64,000 nt of DNA, taken from assembly GCA_028023455.1 (NCBI GenBank), contig JAQFVV010012420.1:7891194-7955193 (forward strand), read 5' to 3'. A program made the translations under genes and the position numbers. The stretch comes from Epiperipatus broadwayi (lineage: Eukaryota; Onychophora; Udeonychophora; Euonychophora; Peripatidae). This document shows positions 11,738 to 23,195 of this stretch, piece by piece. Under the pieces are notes generated by a model. That model worked only from the letters and a program-made list of their open reading frames with translations. It was not told the origin of the DNA and ran no database searches. Each line of letters opens with the position of its first letter. Position 1 is the first letter of the stretch.

Positions 11738-11761
11738 TGATGATGATGATGATGATGATGT
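11336..11761 (+). mobile_element. Coiled-coil ORF with (AAT)n(GAT)n tail, probable retroelement remnant
   Basis: An open frame at about 11343-11585 encodes a charged, heptad-rich peptide (for example INSAMGIVIQRIKKIEEEV and DVEIKLKVLGMKCEQIKEL) that looks like a coiled coil. It stops at 11585, 60-odd bases before a pure (AAT)n run (11647-11735) that turns into (GAT)n (11735-11761). A coiled-coil ORF upstream of the same AAT/GAT tail recurs on the - strand at 52.68-53.6 kb. Coiled-coil ORF1 proteins and simple-repeat tails are common in non-LTR retrotransposons. No reverse transcriptase is present, so the family assignment is inference. Confidence 0.4.
11647..11761 (+). repeat. (AAT)n then (GAT)n microsatellite
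   Basis: There are about 29 AAT units followed by about 9 GAT units. Open frames across it (poly-Asn/Asp, poly-Leu) are artefacts of the repeat. Confidence 0.95.
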
Positions 11762-12507
11762 GAATAAAAAACAATATGACTTTTTATTTAATATATCTAT
11801 GAATGTTATGTTCATCAAGTAATGTCACATTTATGTTTGAAATAAGAACAAGACTAAATTATTTTAAAATAAAATAAAATCTACTCATTATGGAAAAAAA
11901 AAAATCATTCATTTCCCACCTTTAATTAAATGCTGAGAAATTCTGATTTCAATCTTAGCTCTTACTTTTGTTGTTGTTGCTTTCTCCATTTTTTCTCTCG
12001 TTATTTGTTCAATTCTAAACTTAGAATGGTTTTCTTTATTTAGGAGTGGCAGCCAGTGATATTGATATTTATGTCAAAATCATAACATGTAAACTATATA
12101 GAAAACTAAAGCAAGAAAGTAGAGACTATTGCTTTAAACATTTTTTCCCCCGAATATAATTTAAAAACTTAATCCTAAATAATACATATTTTTATGTGTC
12201 TTGATAAAGTCTAATTCATATTTACTAACATAATAGTGATAGATTTTGTTAAAATGTAAATAATTAGTATTTATTATTAAAAAAGGAAATTTTTTTTCTG
12301 GCCTCTATTACACATAAAATTTTTAAAATGAGACACTCTTTTATTTAATTTAAATGGGATTCAATTATTTATTATTGGAGCTTACTATAAATGGCACTAG
12401 AATAGAGATCTGCTCTTGTTTTACTATGTATTGAGTAAATTAAAGAATTAAGTAATTTGTTATTATTTCAGAAATGTTCACAATTAGAATTAAATGACAA
12501 ACTTTAG

Positions 12508-12604
12508 GAAATCAATGCGTAAGCTTGTGGTTACGACCTGTAGAGGTCCCTACCTTCATATTTTCAACCGCACATGCTTTAGGTTTATTGCCTTAGTAAA
12601 TAAC
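12508..12604. repeat. Short diverged copy of the 52-kb foldback arm
   Basis: The stretch GCGTAAGCTTGTGG..., AGAGGTCC.TACCTTC and CCTTAGTAAATAA follows, in the same order, the right-hand arm near 52550-52640. It is a decayed relative of that foldback family inside the cyclase intron. Confidence 0.6.
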
Positions 12605-12829
12605 ACAATATTTAAATTTTATCCAATTTCTTATTTTAAACTAATTTTACACTTAATATCAGAAACTTCTGCTTAAGTGTCTTCAATGGCAAATCACTTT
12701 CAAGTAAAGGAAGATTATGTGAATTAGAAGAATTATCTAATATTTGCATTATTATATGTTATGAAGTTAAAAGAAAAACTGAGAGCCAATTGATTATAAA
12801 AGCATTTACATATTTTATTATCCAGGCAC

Positions 12830-13740
12830 ATGATGGATTTATTATAAGTAAAAATAGGATGAACAACATTGTGAAGATTGTTGGTATATCAACAGAATGG
12901 CTAGATTAGTTATAGAAATTAAAGTTGTTCAAGTACTGATAGTTCAAGTGTATCAACAAATTCTTATTCTGATAAAGAAATAAATGATTTGTTTATAGAT
13001 GTTCACAATGCTTTTGATAACACCAAATAATATTTTTAAATTGTCATGGGAGACTTTATACTAGAATTGAAAAATGACCAAAAGATAAAAATATTGTAGG
13101 CAAATTTGGTTATGGAGACAGAAATTAGAGAAGATACAGATTTGTGGAGTTAGCATAAAAAAGAAAAATTGTATATTACGACTTTTTTTTTTTGAGGAAA
13201 ATTCTAATCAGAAATGAACAGGTTCAGTCAAATGAAGATACACCAGAATTAGATTATATTTTGACTAACAGAAAATATATGTTTTAATATTATAATATTT
13301 TTAATACATGAAACAAGGAAAGTTATCAACAATTAGTGAGATGTAAAATACATGTTAATGCAACCCCTAAAAAATGACAATTATTAAGAAAGATAGCTGA
13401 TATTTTTAATCTTCAGAAACATTCTAATGAATTTATATTAGAACTTGATAATCATTTTAAAGAGTTAACAGCCTTGAAGCTAGTTCAGACTTAGCAGAGA
13501 TCCATAAGAAAATAACTAACACTACTGAGAATGGCAACAAAAATAATAAATCCAATAAATTTTCAACTGAAACAAAATGATATATATAAAAAAAAGGAAT
13601 ATGAAAATATTCAAAAATAACCTATTAAAAAGAATTCAATATCTGGAATGAGTTGGCAAGGAAAAGTATAGAAAATGTATCCCAACAGTCCAAACCTCAT
13701 TTAAAATAAAGTATTCTGTTTATACAAGTTTTCTGACTGT
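12830..13740 (+). pseudogene. RTE-type LINE endonuclease remnant
   Basis: Conceptual + strand translation across several stops gives GFIISKNRMNNIVKIVGIS, an MGDF-like endonuclease motif, KNIVGKFGYGDRN, then VRCKIHVNATPKK and NEFILELDNHFKEL. This order matches the AP-endonuclease domain and the linker before the reverse transcriptase in RTE/BovB-like elements. The reverse transcriptase itself is missing. Multiple stops and frameshifts make it a dead copy. It lies in the guanylate cyclase intron in the same orientation as the gene. The clade call rests on remembered motifs, not on alignment. Confidence 0.65.
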
Positions 13741-16283
13741 GCTATAGAATAAATATGTGAAAGAAAGAAAAAAGTGCTAGAATTAATTTCAGTTTTATAA
13801 GAGTTAAATGGGATGAATACATTTACCTAGCATATTTTAATAGATGATTCCAATGCATTTAAAGGGATTTATGTAAATTAACCTTAAGGGAAAGACAACA
13901 ATATATAAATATAATTGTCTAAAGAAAATTAGATGGAGAATTCTTATTTCAATTATAATTATAAATTTTTAAAAAGGTTTAAATTATGAATAAAAATATC
14001 TAAATCAGAATTAATTTATTTGTTGATACTTACACATTAGACCTGCAATACAGGAGATCTATATCTTTTCAGATCTGTGATAAATGTCTAACCTTGTGGT
14101 CCCATCAAATACATCCTGCAATCTCATCTGATCTCATCCAATAATGTGTTACATGATAAATTTACATTTTCATTTATTGTCCAGATTTTATTCAGACAAG
14201 TTCTTACCCTAGTTTTTTTTTTTTTACTTCAGTGCTGTCAAATGTATTTTTCAATTGTTTTTATTTCATAATGCTATCAATTGCATTTTTGAGATTTTCT
14301 AAATTTACACTTTCATTATTAGTATATATAAGGACTTTAACATGCTGGATGAAGAAGCTGTTAATGGTAAAAAAAACAATCAAAGTAAATTAATATAGGC
14401 TAAGTGCTTTCGAGGTTTCGTCCCTCATAATCATAGCCAAAACAGATTTAAGTCGTTGTTGTGATATTGATTTTCTATTATCCTATTTTTGATTTTAAGT
14501 TTAAGGATGTAATAATAAAATAGGCATTCATAAGGGAATGTGGTTGGAGGGTTCCAGAATTCTATTTTTGATAGTGATCCAATTTATTTACACAAATGGG
14601 GAAAAACAGAGCTTGTTTTGGCAGACAAAACTGTAATAGACTAGAATAACTATATACAGGAAGTTTGTGCCACTGTGATGATAGGGTGAGAAAAATGTAA
14701 AATTAATCATTTAATAAATAAACATTTCATCTTATTACTAAAATCTACATTGTTCATCTTTTTTCTTTCATTCTTGATAAGAAATGTCTGTAATGTTTTA
14801 CTTTTATTATCTTATTTTTATTTTGTCTTCATTTTTTCTTTGTTATATATATACATAATTTTAATGTTTTGTAACTTAAATATTTATAACAGCAACAATA
14901 TTTAATTTTGTTGATGACAATTAATTACAATCATGTCAAAACTCCACAGGAAAAAGGAATCTTAATATTTTTGTATGCCTTATTAACAATTATAACTAGC
15001 ATTGCAACATAGAATGAAATTATTCAAGTTTGTGAAATTATGGATCTCATAGCTAAAAATAAAAAGATGTATACTGGACATTACAGAAAAGACAAAACAT
15101 AAAACGTATTAATAAGAGGATTGGAATAAAAAATTTCTAAAATAGCTGACAATAAACTAAAATTCCAAAGTAAAATCTAAATAGTTTTAAAAGATCAAGG
15201 AAAAAAAGATTACATGTATGATGAATTGATATGGTAAAGAAGTTTCTGAAATATTATGAGTAAATAAAAAATGAACATAATTTTATACGTTCAGCATGTA
15301 AAGTTTATATATCTCAATCATGTTTTCCATTGTAAAAACTTTATATTTATAACATGACTTTATTTTCGCTGCTTGTTTTCTATTATTAGTATAAAAGACT
15401 CATTTATTTATAAGCATTAAGATTCTTTTAAGAGAGTGATGAACAAAAGAAAAATACCTCAAACAATGATTAATTGCTGTCACTTGATTGTAGTTTAATC
15501 AATGCTTAGTTATCTTCACCTAGCTTTGGATAAAGAATTTAATACTTATTTATATGGTAATGTTATTATTATTATTATTATATATACAAAACAATCTTTA
15601 AAGAGTAAAGTGAAAAATAAAGACTTCTTCAGTAGCCCAGAATAAAATAACTGTTAAGAAAGTGTTTTCGCCAACCTGCAGACCATTTAGAGATCTTTTT
15701 TGCACTTGCTTTATCACCTGGCAAAGAATAACGAGATACCTATCCACTGCTCAGTATTGAATGAATTGTTTGGTTATTTATCTGATAATTTTTTAAGACC
15801 TGAATAGTATTCAACTTTTACCAGACCTAGTAGGAAATTTCTTATTTTATTATATAATTACATGTTGTTACAATATTACATTTGTAAATTAATCTAGTAT
15901 AATTATTTTAGTCTCTGATAAGAGTGATCAACTCGAAAGTTAAAAGTCCCTGAGGGCATGGACGAAGCTGAAGTTACCACGTGATAGTCTTGAAAACTAA
16001 AAGTCTGAATGAAGCTCAAATTGGCATTTCCATTGCACAAAGGCTCATGATTTCCCTAGAAGCTACATTACTCAGTAGATTTAGGAATTTTAGTTTTTTT
16101 TTTAAATTAAATAATATATATATAGTATACAAATTTAAATTTATTTTAATATTTAATAAAATGTTTATCTTCTGTTTTTTTTTTTTTTTTAAATTATCAT
16201 ATTTACAGTATTTTATGTATTTATAAATATATATATATGAAGTAAGAATTATATATATATATAAATTGAATTTCATTTTTTAG
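13741..16283. other. Intron sequence, nothing recognised
   Basis: This is 2.5 kb of AT-rich intron up to the acceptor of cyclase exon d. A hairpin-forming GAGGGACGAAACCTC (- strand, about 14412-14426) was considered as a ribozyme half and rejected. Confidence 0.45.
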
Positions 16284-16375
16284 CTCTAAAAATTCACGTT
16301 AGTCCTCACACGAAACAAATTCTTGAATCGTTTGGTACATTTCAATTAGAATCTCGCGGGGAAGTGGAAATGAAG
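16284..16375 (+). CDS. Receptor guanylate cyclase, catalytic-domain exon d
   Basis: This 92-bp exon restores an Ala codon split across the intron and encodes [16 protein letters not shown] followed by [12 protein letters not shown]. This matches the end of the cyclase domain (ALKIH...L...RG.VEMK) in natriuretic-peptide-receptor-like enzymes. The acceptor follows a T-rich tract (TTTTTTAG) and the donor is GTAAGA. It exits in phase 0. In known family members the next residues are GKG and then TYWL; no such exon was found by eye between here and the window end, so the next exon is either very short or beyond it. Confidence 0.93.
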
Positions 16376-17512
16376 GTAAGATATAATGCATTCTTTAAAA
16401 CTTAATAATACATCTGCATAATAAATTCATAAGCAAACTAAAATGAAGTTATCATTCTTTCTCATTTGTAATATATATAAAACCATAGTGAGCTTATTTC
16501 ATCCTCTCTCTTCCCTCATTATTAAACAAGCAACCCTGGATATTTTATTACGGTGGGAGATGTCAGTCTCTAGAGTATGAAGTTCTCAGATAAATTCCAG
16601 TTCTAGCACTTCTAATGCTTGATCTTTTTATAAACTCCAAGCAATAAAGCCATTCGATTATTTTTTTTAATCAAACAAGCAATAGCTGATAAGTTTCCAA
16701 ATTAAATATTCATGACTATGATAAAATAATTAAAATAAATTTGCATCAATATATTACAGCATCATTGTGCCACTCACTGAAATGATGCATCTAAAAATTT
16801 GTCTGATTACTTTTCATGTCTCTAAAACTTTGTCTGTGCACTTACATATATATGACTATGAAGTATTATTATGCAAATAAATAAAATAATGATGTTAAAT
16901 GTTATGAGTAAACATTTAAAATTCTGTCAGTCAGAAAAATAACATAAAATTATCCGGATTTTAAAATTCTATTTGAATAACTCCATTTTCATTCTGTTTA
17001 TTAATAATAAACTTATATACATCAGCAAGCTTTAATATTTAATGGAGAGTATAAATAAGCTGCAACCTATATGGCTATTTAAATGAATAATAAACCACAT
17101 CATTTCTAGTCACTATGAAGTAAAAATAATCATTTCATTTTCAATTTAAAAGTCACCTCACAACAAATAATGGTGAAAAAATAAAATTATTATATTTATC
17201 TTTTATGACTACAAAATGTTGGCTTTATGCATTTTTATTTAAAATATATTTGAGCAGAAATCTATCCTTCATATAGAATCTTAAAACTTATTGATCTATA
17301 TAAGATATGGTGGTAATTATCAAATTATGTATGATAGAGCTGATATGTAATTGAAACTTTACAGATCAAAATTTTAATCTTATGGTATGATTTCTCTGTT
17401 CATTTTTAACCTGAGACAGCTTTAAATAATGTTTGCATTTAGCCTGTAATATTCATAGTAATATATTAGATATTGCTTGTTTACTTTAATCTTATGTATA
17501 GATATATTTAAT
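16376..17512. other. Probable intron or intergenic sequence, nothing recognised
   Basis: This begins with a good donor (GTAAGA). No following exon was recognised. It is AT-rich throughout. Confidence 0.45.
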
Positions 17513-17650
17513 GTTATATATAAGCTCTTAACAAGCTTTGCACAATATCTCCAAACCCATGCTTGTTAAGAGCTTATTTGCAAACTCTATATATAATATT
17601 TGTAATACAAGATTGTTAAATTAGGTCATGTGACATATGACTTGATTTCT
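17513..17650. repeat. Deleted relative of the 29.9-kb foldback element
   Basis: TATATAAGCTCTTAACAAGC and, inverted, GCTTGTTAAGAGCTTAT lie only about 40 bp apart, followed by GGTCATGTGACATATGACTT. The same ends and the same CATGTGAC box occur at 29866-30240. The interior, including any ribozyme, has been lost. Confidence 0.6.
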
Positions 17651-19151
17651 TTGTAGATACATTTAAATACATAATTATTAATTCACGTATATGTATTTGT
17701 GTTTGGGAAAGAAACATAACATATTTACATACATATTGTACCAGGATAGAGTATCAGGGATGATCGTCTCTGGGGTGAGGGCAAGAAAAAGAAGGTTGTA
17801 CCTGGAGTGATAGCAAATCATCATCCCAAGTAAATTAAATGTAAAATTTACAAAAAGTATAATATTTAAGCAAGACATTAAAAATGTTAAAGTAAGAGCA
17901 TGAGATATCTGAAATCTCTCTGTGAGATCAACCAACTAGATCAGAAGAGATCAGTTAGTTACTTCTTAAAGCCACTATGATTAACTATAAATCCACCAGA
18001 ATTATCAATAAGTGTAAGTGATTATAAGTACTAAAGTAATACTCAAAAAACCATTCATCATCATGAATGATCATCAATAAAATATATCAATAGTCAATCT
18101 TGTGACTGGATTGGCAATGGGCCTTCTATAGACTAGGCTAACTATTGAGCCATTGCCAGCTTGGGGCAATTATTTAAGCATTAATCTGGATGCACCAACT
18201 TAAATGTTAATCCATTAGAATACATAAGAATCAAAACAATAATGTTGGGACATTAAAACATGCTGATCATCATCAATGCTCTGGCCACATAGTACCATTA
18301 ATGTACTGGCCAACTATAAACTTAATTCTGATAGAGACTAAACTAAAATAAAATGTAGTGCAGGGGCTTTAAAGATTATAATCTTAATGCCATTCCAGGA
18401 TATATCAATCATCATCATCAATCATCTGGATGACCATAAGCACTAAAATACACCCCCTTTGATATATCTGACCATTATGCATGAATGTAGCTCAATGAAC
18501 ATGAGATCTATAACTGTTACAGTGATCAAGAAATGATGAAAACATACAATATTCTAAACTTGAGATATAAGTCACTCAAATAATTTTAACAATGAAATAC
18601 AAGTTTATTAATAACAATATAAAAGAAAATTGAGATTAAGATCTCTAGAATATGGTTCTACAATTAGAAGCCTTCTCATTTTGAGTAACATACAATAATA
18701 AAACTATCATATTTGTGATTTACAAAATTACTACAAATTCAAGTAAATTTTATTGATTTACATATATGTTCCAATAGGTTTATTTAAAACCAGACAGCAC
18801 ACAGACATGTGGCTTAATATAAAATGAACATTTTTGAATTGACATTTAATACTAAAAAAATGATTAAAATTTACATATGTGTTGCTTTGACAAGCATTGA
18901 TCTATATACACACATGTACATGTGTGTGCATGTAATTTTTGAACATATTTGACTTATTACAAAATAAATATTTTTAGTTGTCCCTATTAAATGACAAAAA
19001 CCATATGGGTTTACATATATGTCCCAATAGGTTTACTCAAAATATATATATATAGTCTGCATACATGTAATTAATTATATAAATGAATTTCATTTTCTAT
19101 CATATTTGATAATAGCAAAAACTCATTTTCCTTTTTATAAGATAAGATTTA

Positions 19152-19183
<32 letters not shown>

Positions 19184-20025
19184 ATGTGTGTGTGTATTTG
19201 CACATGGAGATTTACCTATTTTAATTTGTTACAATAATATTATTCAAAATATACTTTCCATAATTAATTCCTTGGTTAATATTAAATTAAGAGTATATAA
19301 AATTCACATATGCATGTGTAATATATAAACTGTAGTTTGAATAAGCTAGTAAACTTTATTACAGCTTTCTCTCTCTTTTTTTTTTTTTAAAAAAATATAG
19401 TCAATTTTTGACAGAAAAGTTATTTTTTGTATCAAGTAACTCTTAACTAATTAGAGTTTTTTTTTTCTTTTTTAAACGGAAATAATTACTTTTATGACAG
19501 TCACTTTTTGATTGTTGATTAATTAATTCTTTTAGAATCCATTTTTGATTTTTAGTTCAAACAAAATTATGCTTGGATTTTAAGTTATATATTTTTTTTA
19601 ATATCATTTTTTATAAGGAATTATCAAACAATGTCTTTAAATATATATATATCAAACCATCTTTTTTTTAAACATTTGACTCAAACAAATTATTCATTTA
19701 TCACAAAGCTTGTAGAGGAATTGGCAATCCTCATTGTTTTATAACTTACAAGCTTAAGAGATAGGGTCATGTGATCTATGACTCTTATTTTGACTATTTA
19801 TAGTCTCTGCCATAAGTCTTATGCAATTTTTATATTGCTAAGACTACTACTATATGGTATGGCTGAAGATCTATCAGCCCCATATAGCTATTTGAGTTGG
19901 ATAGCTGGGTTTGAAGACATGTAGATGTCTGAAAATTTCAGATTTTCCACTCAATAGATAACTTTTAGTTAAATGCTGGCTTTGGGTTGGTATTTTTAGA
20001 TCTAGTGTCTGAACCTACCCTGACA

Positions 20026-20066
20026 CCTCTCTGAGGAGTGCCAAAGCACGAAACCATGGTCAGGGG
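20026..20066 (+). ncRNA. Hammerhead ribozyme, unit 1 of the tandem element
   Basis: Stem I CCTCT (20026-20030) pairs with AGGGG (20062-20066). Core CTGAGGA is at 20031-20037. Stem II GTGC/GCAC with loop CAAA spans 20038-20049. GAAA is at 20050-20053. A short stem III closes on CATG, and the cleavage triplet GTC is at 20059-20061. A further outer stem, GAACC (20011-20015) with GGTTC (20077-20081), extends stem I. All invariant positions match the type I consensus. The predicted cut is after 20061. Confidence 0.88.
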
Positions 20067-20440
20067 TTTGGGGAGGGGTTCCTGACAGAGATAGTTTGTG
20101 TGGGCTCTGGCTAAGCATTTATCACAAAGCTTGTAGAGGAATTGGCAATCCTCATTGTTTTATAACTTACAAGCTTAAGAGATAGGGTCATGTGATCTAT
20201 GACTCTTATTTTGACTATTTATAGTCTCTGCCATAAGTCTTATGCAATTTTTATATTGCTAAGACTACTACTATATGGTATGGCTGAAGATCTATCAGCC
20301 CCATATAGCTATTTGAGTTGGATAGCTGGGTTTGAAGACATGTCTGAAAATTTCAGATTTTCCACTCAATAGATAACTTTTAGTTAAATGCTGGCTTTGG
20401 GTTGGTATTTTTAGATCTAGGGTCTGAACCTACTGTGACA

Positions 20441-20481
20441 CCTCTCTGAGGAGTGCCAAAGCACGAAACCATGGTCAGGGG
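20441..20481 (+). ncRNA. Hammerhead ribozyme, unit 2 of the tandem element
   Basis: This is identical in all core and stem positions to the unit 1 ribozyme: CCTCT, CTGAGGA, GTGC-CAAA-GCAC, GAAA, GTC, AGGGG. The predicted cut is after 20476, 415 nt downstream of the first cut. A 35-bp partial duplication follows (from 20486). It repeats stem II to stem III but lacks the CTGA half of the core. Confidence 0.87.
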
Positions 20482-21770
20482 TTTGGAGTGCCAAAGCACG
20501 AAACCATGGTCAGGGGTTTGGGGAAGGGTTCCTAACAGAGATAGTTTAAGTGTTGGCTCTGGCTAAGCATTTATCACAAAGCTTGTAGAGGAATTGGCAA
20601 TCCTCATTGTTTTATAACTTACAAGTTTAAGAGATAGGGTCATGTGATCTATGACTCTTATTTTGACAAATTATTCATTTGTTTTACTTTAAGTTATAAA
20701 TTTAAAAATCATTTGAAGGATTTTAAACTAACTCACCAGCTATATATACATTTATCTGTGCTTCTCTGCATATAGATACATCAGTATACATATAATTACT
20801 TTTTCAGCAACTGATGGAGTTCTCTTGGTAAGCTTAGTTTTTGCTCCAGGTAAGAATTGTTCTGCAGTTGGTTCCACTTAGACTAGGATGTGGTAAGCTC
20901 CAGACCAGCAAGGTATTTTGGTTTGATAGATTTCAGGTAAGCAACTGTTCTCTTAGCACACATCTATAGCTATGAATTTCAACATAAAGAAGTGGGTTGT
21001 TTTTCTCCATGCAAATGCAAACTCTACCATTGAACTGTAGAGTGGCTGCGTTCTCCTGTCTTGACTCCAGCTACATCTTCCATGGTAGCTATGTATATAG
21101 CTCTGGAAACCATCTCTTCTGGCCGGCTAAAACCAACTGCTGTAAACTTCATCAAGCTGCAACAAAATATAACTAATTCTGCAGCCGCCCAATTTGCCAC
21201 TGCTTCTCAAAATATTAAAACCAAACTGTTCAAAACTGAAAACCAGACTGTCCTGGCCAGCTAAAAACTAAAACCAGACTGAAATAATATTTTTATCAAC
21301 TCTTTTATAGTCTTGTATTGGATTGATATCAACACATTATAGACTGTTTTCAATCTGTCCTATCTTGATTAAAAACAGTTTTAATCAAAAGCTACTTTTA
21401 GATTTTTACTAAAATGTCATCTATATGTTTTTACTCTTATCAAATCACTAATCATTTCAAAAGCAAGTTTGAAGTTTTATCAAGGTATGATATACAAAGA
21501 TTTTTAAAAATAGATAATTTACCAATTAATTAAAATATTTCAAAAGTATCATACTTGTTTTAAATTTCAAAATCAGAATAATAATAATACAATATTAATA
21601 TTTATTTAGCCCTTTTTAAATGTTTTAATTTATAATAAAATTCGGTTTTTAATCCAGAGTTATTTAACCCTTTATTTATGTTTTTATTCCCAGTGAATGT
21701 AGAAAAATACCTACAAAAATTTATGTCTGTTTTAGTATTTCTATTTTTCCTTTACTTTATATATATATAT

Positions 21771-23126
21771 TGTAACATTTATTTATATACGTTACAAATA
21801 TATTGGCATTTGGTAGAAGCTAAAAAATAAAAGTAAATTTAGATTTTTTTTTGACTAATTTTTTTTTAAAAAAATAACGTACAATGAAAGTTAAATTATT
21901 CTTTCAGTTTTTTTTTATGTAATTAGAAATAAAAGTTAGAATTGGAGAGAACAAAAGACACAAATTACCAATCTAGATAAGAGAAAGTAAAAATATTTCA
22001 ACTAATTAAAGATGGCAGAATTATGCTGAAAAAAATAGAGACTTTGTAACATAAATTTTATAAAGAATATATAAGATTATAAATGGATATTTTGACAAAC
22101 AAAAGATATGCGCAGAAGTCGGAAAACTGGGCCTCTGAGAGAGTATAAAAGGCAGAGATCAGTTTGAAGGACATCTTGTTCGTTGGTTTCTCTAGTTGGT
22201 CTTGGATAGCAATAATATATCCAAGATCACTCTACGCTGAAGTAATTCAGCATGTCGGAGTGAACCGGAGCCTCTGAAGACATCGTGCCTGAAGATGTAT
22301 ACCAGAAAAGCTTTCGTGACCGACTAGGAGAATGGACCACAGGATCAAATAATAACCAAAAGGCCGAGCTCATTCTACCCAAAAAACTATGCATAGTTAT
22401 CTACTACTGAATCCACAAAACTTACCGGTAAGTTAAGACTACTTATTTCTGATTGTGACAAAATTAAGTGTTTGCAAACAAGTCTTAAAATAATCCCGAT
22501 AGAGACTTTCATTTTTTCTGTACAAGAGACTTTTGTTTATACCAGAACTTTTTAATTAATTATTCTATTTTATTGATTGCATCATATTTGAATTAATATG
22601 TGTTCTCTCTGATTTACTTGATTAGGAATTCTCATTTTAACTTAAACAGATTTTTAATCTGTTATAATAATAAAAATATTTCTAATATCAATTTTCATTT
22701 GTCCGTTATTAATAATAGTTATTATTTTTTTATTATTAACTCTATTAGTAGTTTAATAAGATTTAAAAATGTAATTTACTTTGCCAATATGTTTGAATAA
22801 GCCCAGGAATAATAATCTTAAAAAAATAATTCTCGTTACGGTATGATGCAATACCGATTAGTTTAAAAGTATTTTTTTTTAGTTGTGAGATGTTATATGG
22901 CGATTTTAGTGAATTCTTAGGAATTCTGGCACCCAGAGTAAATAAATTAAAAGCTGATTTCGTCAATAGCACAATTCTCAACAATTAATAGGCCGAGTTG
23001 ATCAGGAAATATAGCTATGTTTTTAGAATAGAAATATAACTTTCTTCTTTTTTTGACATAGCTTGATCAACTCACGCGCAGTTTATATTAGTGTGTAAGA
23101 GGCCTAGCAAAACGAAAAGCGTTACA
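21771..23126 (+). mobile_element. Solo LTR with TATA box, inserted in an AT tract
   Basis: This 1356-bp segment starts TGTAACATTT and ends AAGCGTTACA, with perfect TGTAAC/GTTACA inverted ends. It is absent from the matching place in copy 2 (about 27138), so the boundaries are confirmed by an internal empty site. Both flanks are (AT)n, consistent with an ATAT duplication. Around 22144-22152 is TATAAAAGG, a strong TATA box, followed by G/C-richer sequence, suggesting U3/R/U5 in + orientation. No internal domain remains. Confidence 0.8.
22144..22152 (+). promoter_or_regulatory. TATA box of the solo LTR
   Basis: TATAAAAGG lies about 370 bp into the LTR, where transcription of an LTR element would start. 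It could still drive transcription of flanking sequence. Confidence 0.6.
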
Positions 23127-23195
23127 ATATATATATATGCACATACAACTATGTTGCTGTATGTTATATTACCCAACTGGTTACATTGTTCCACT

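Larger units (their letters stand above)
19685..20680 (+). mobile_element. Tandem hammerhead (retrozyme-like) element with 15-bp target duplication
   Basis: A 966-bp insertion (19700-20665) lies between two copies of ACAAATTATTCATTT (19685-19699 and 20666-20680). Copy 2 of the surrounding duplication has the site once, near 26059-26073. The insert is about 2.2 tandem units, starting at 19700, 20121 and 20573 (unit 421-452 bp). Each full unit contains one hammerhead ribozyme. Units begin ATCACAAAGCTTGTAGAGG and contain GGGTCATGTGATCTATGACT. There is no ORF. Structure and duplication length fit a retrozyme moved by a target-primed reverse transcriptase, such as a Penelope-like or LINE enzyme supplied elsewhere. 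Confidence 0.85.
17800..23195. repeat. 3-kb duplicated sequence, copy 1 (two later insertions)
   Basis: This is the same sequence as 24145-27205, in the same orientation, diverged by roughly a tenth by eye. It carries two insertions absent from copy 2: the tandem hammerhead element (19700-20665) and a solo LTR (21771-23126). Shared landmarks are TCAGTTAGTTACT, CCAATAGGTTTA, TTCTCTTGGTAAGCTTAG and AACTATGTTGCTGT. No coding content is recognisable, so this is either a dispersed non-autonomous element or a local duplication. Confidence 0.85.

Noticed and set aside
11589-11822. Open frames encoding poly-Asn/Asp or poly-Leu
   Set aside because: They are translations of the AAT/GAT microsatellite, with no conserved flanking sequence.
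14411-14440. - strand GGACGAAACCTCGAAAGC as a hammerhead half
   Set aside because: There is no CTGANGA core at the right distance and no cleavage triplet after the GAAA; only a short hairpin remains.
15981-16226. 81-residue + strand open frame just before cyclase exon d
   Set aside because: It is in the intron and its second half is translated poly-T and AT tract; the true acceptor is at 16282-16283.
17678-17935. 85-residue - strand open frame
   Set aside because: It straddles the start of the duplicated 3-kb sequence and is not conserved in copy 2.
19700-20665. CRISPR-like array because of repeated units
   Set aside because: The units are over 400 bp with no short direct repeats and unique spacers, and the context is eukaryotic.
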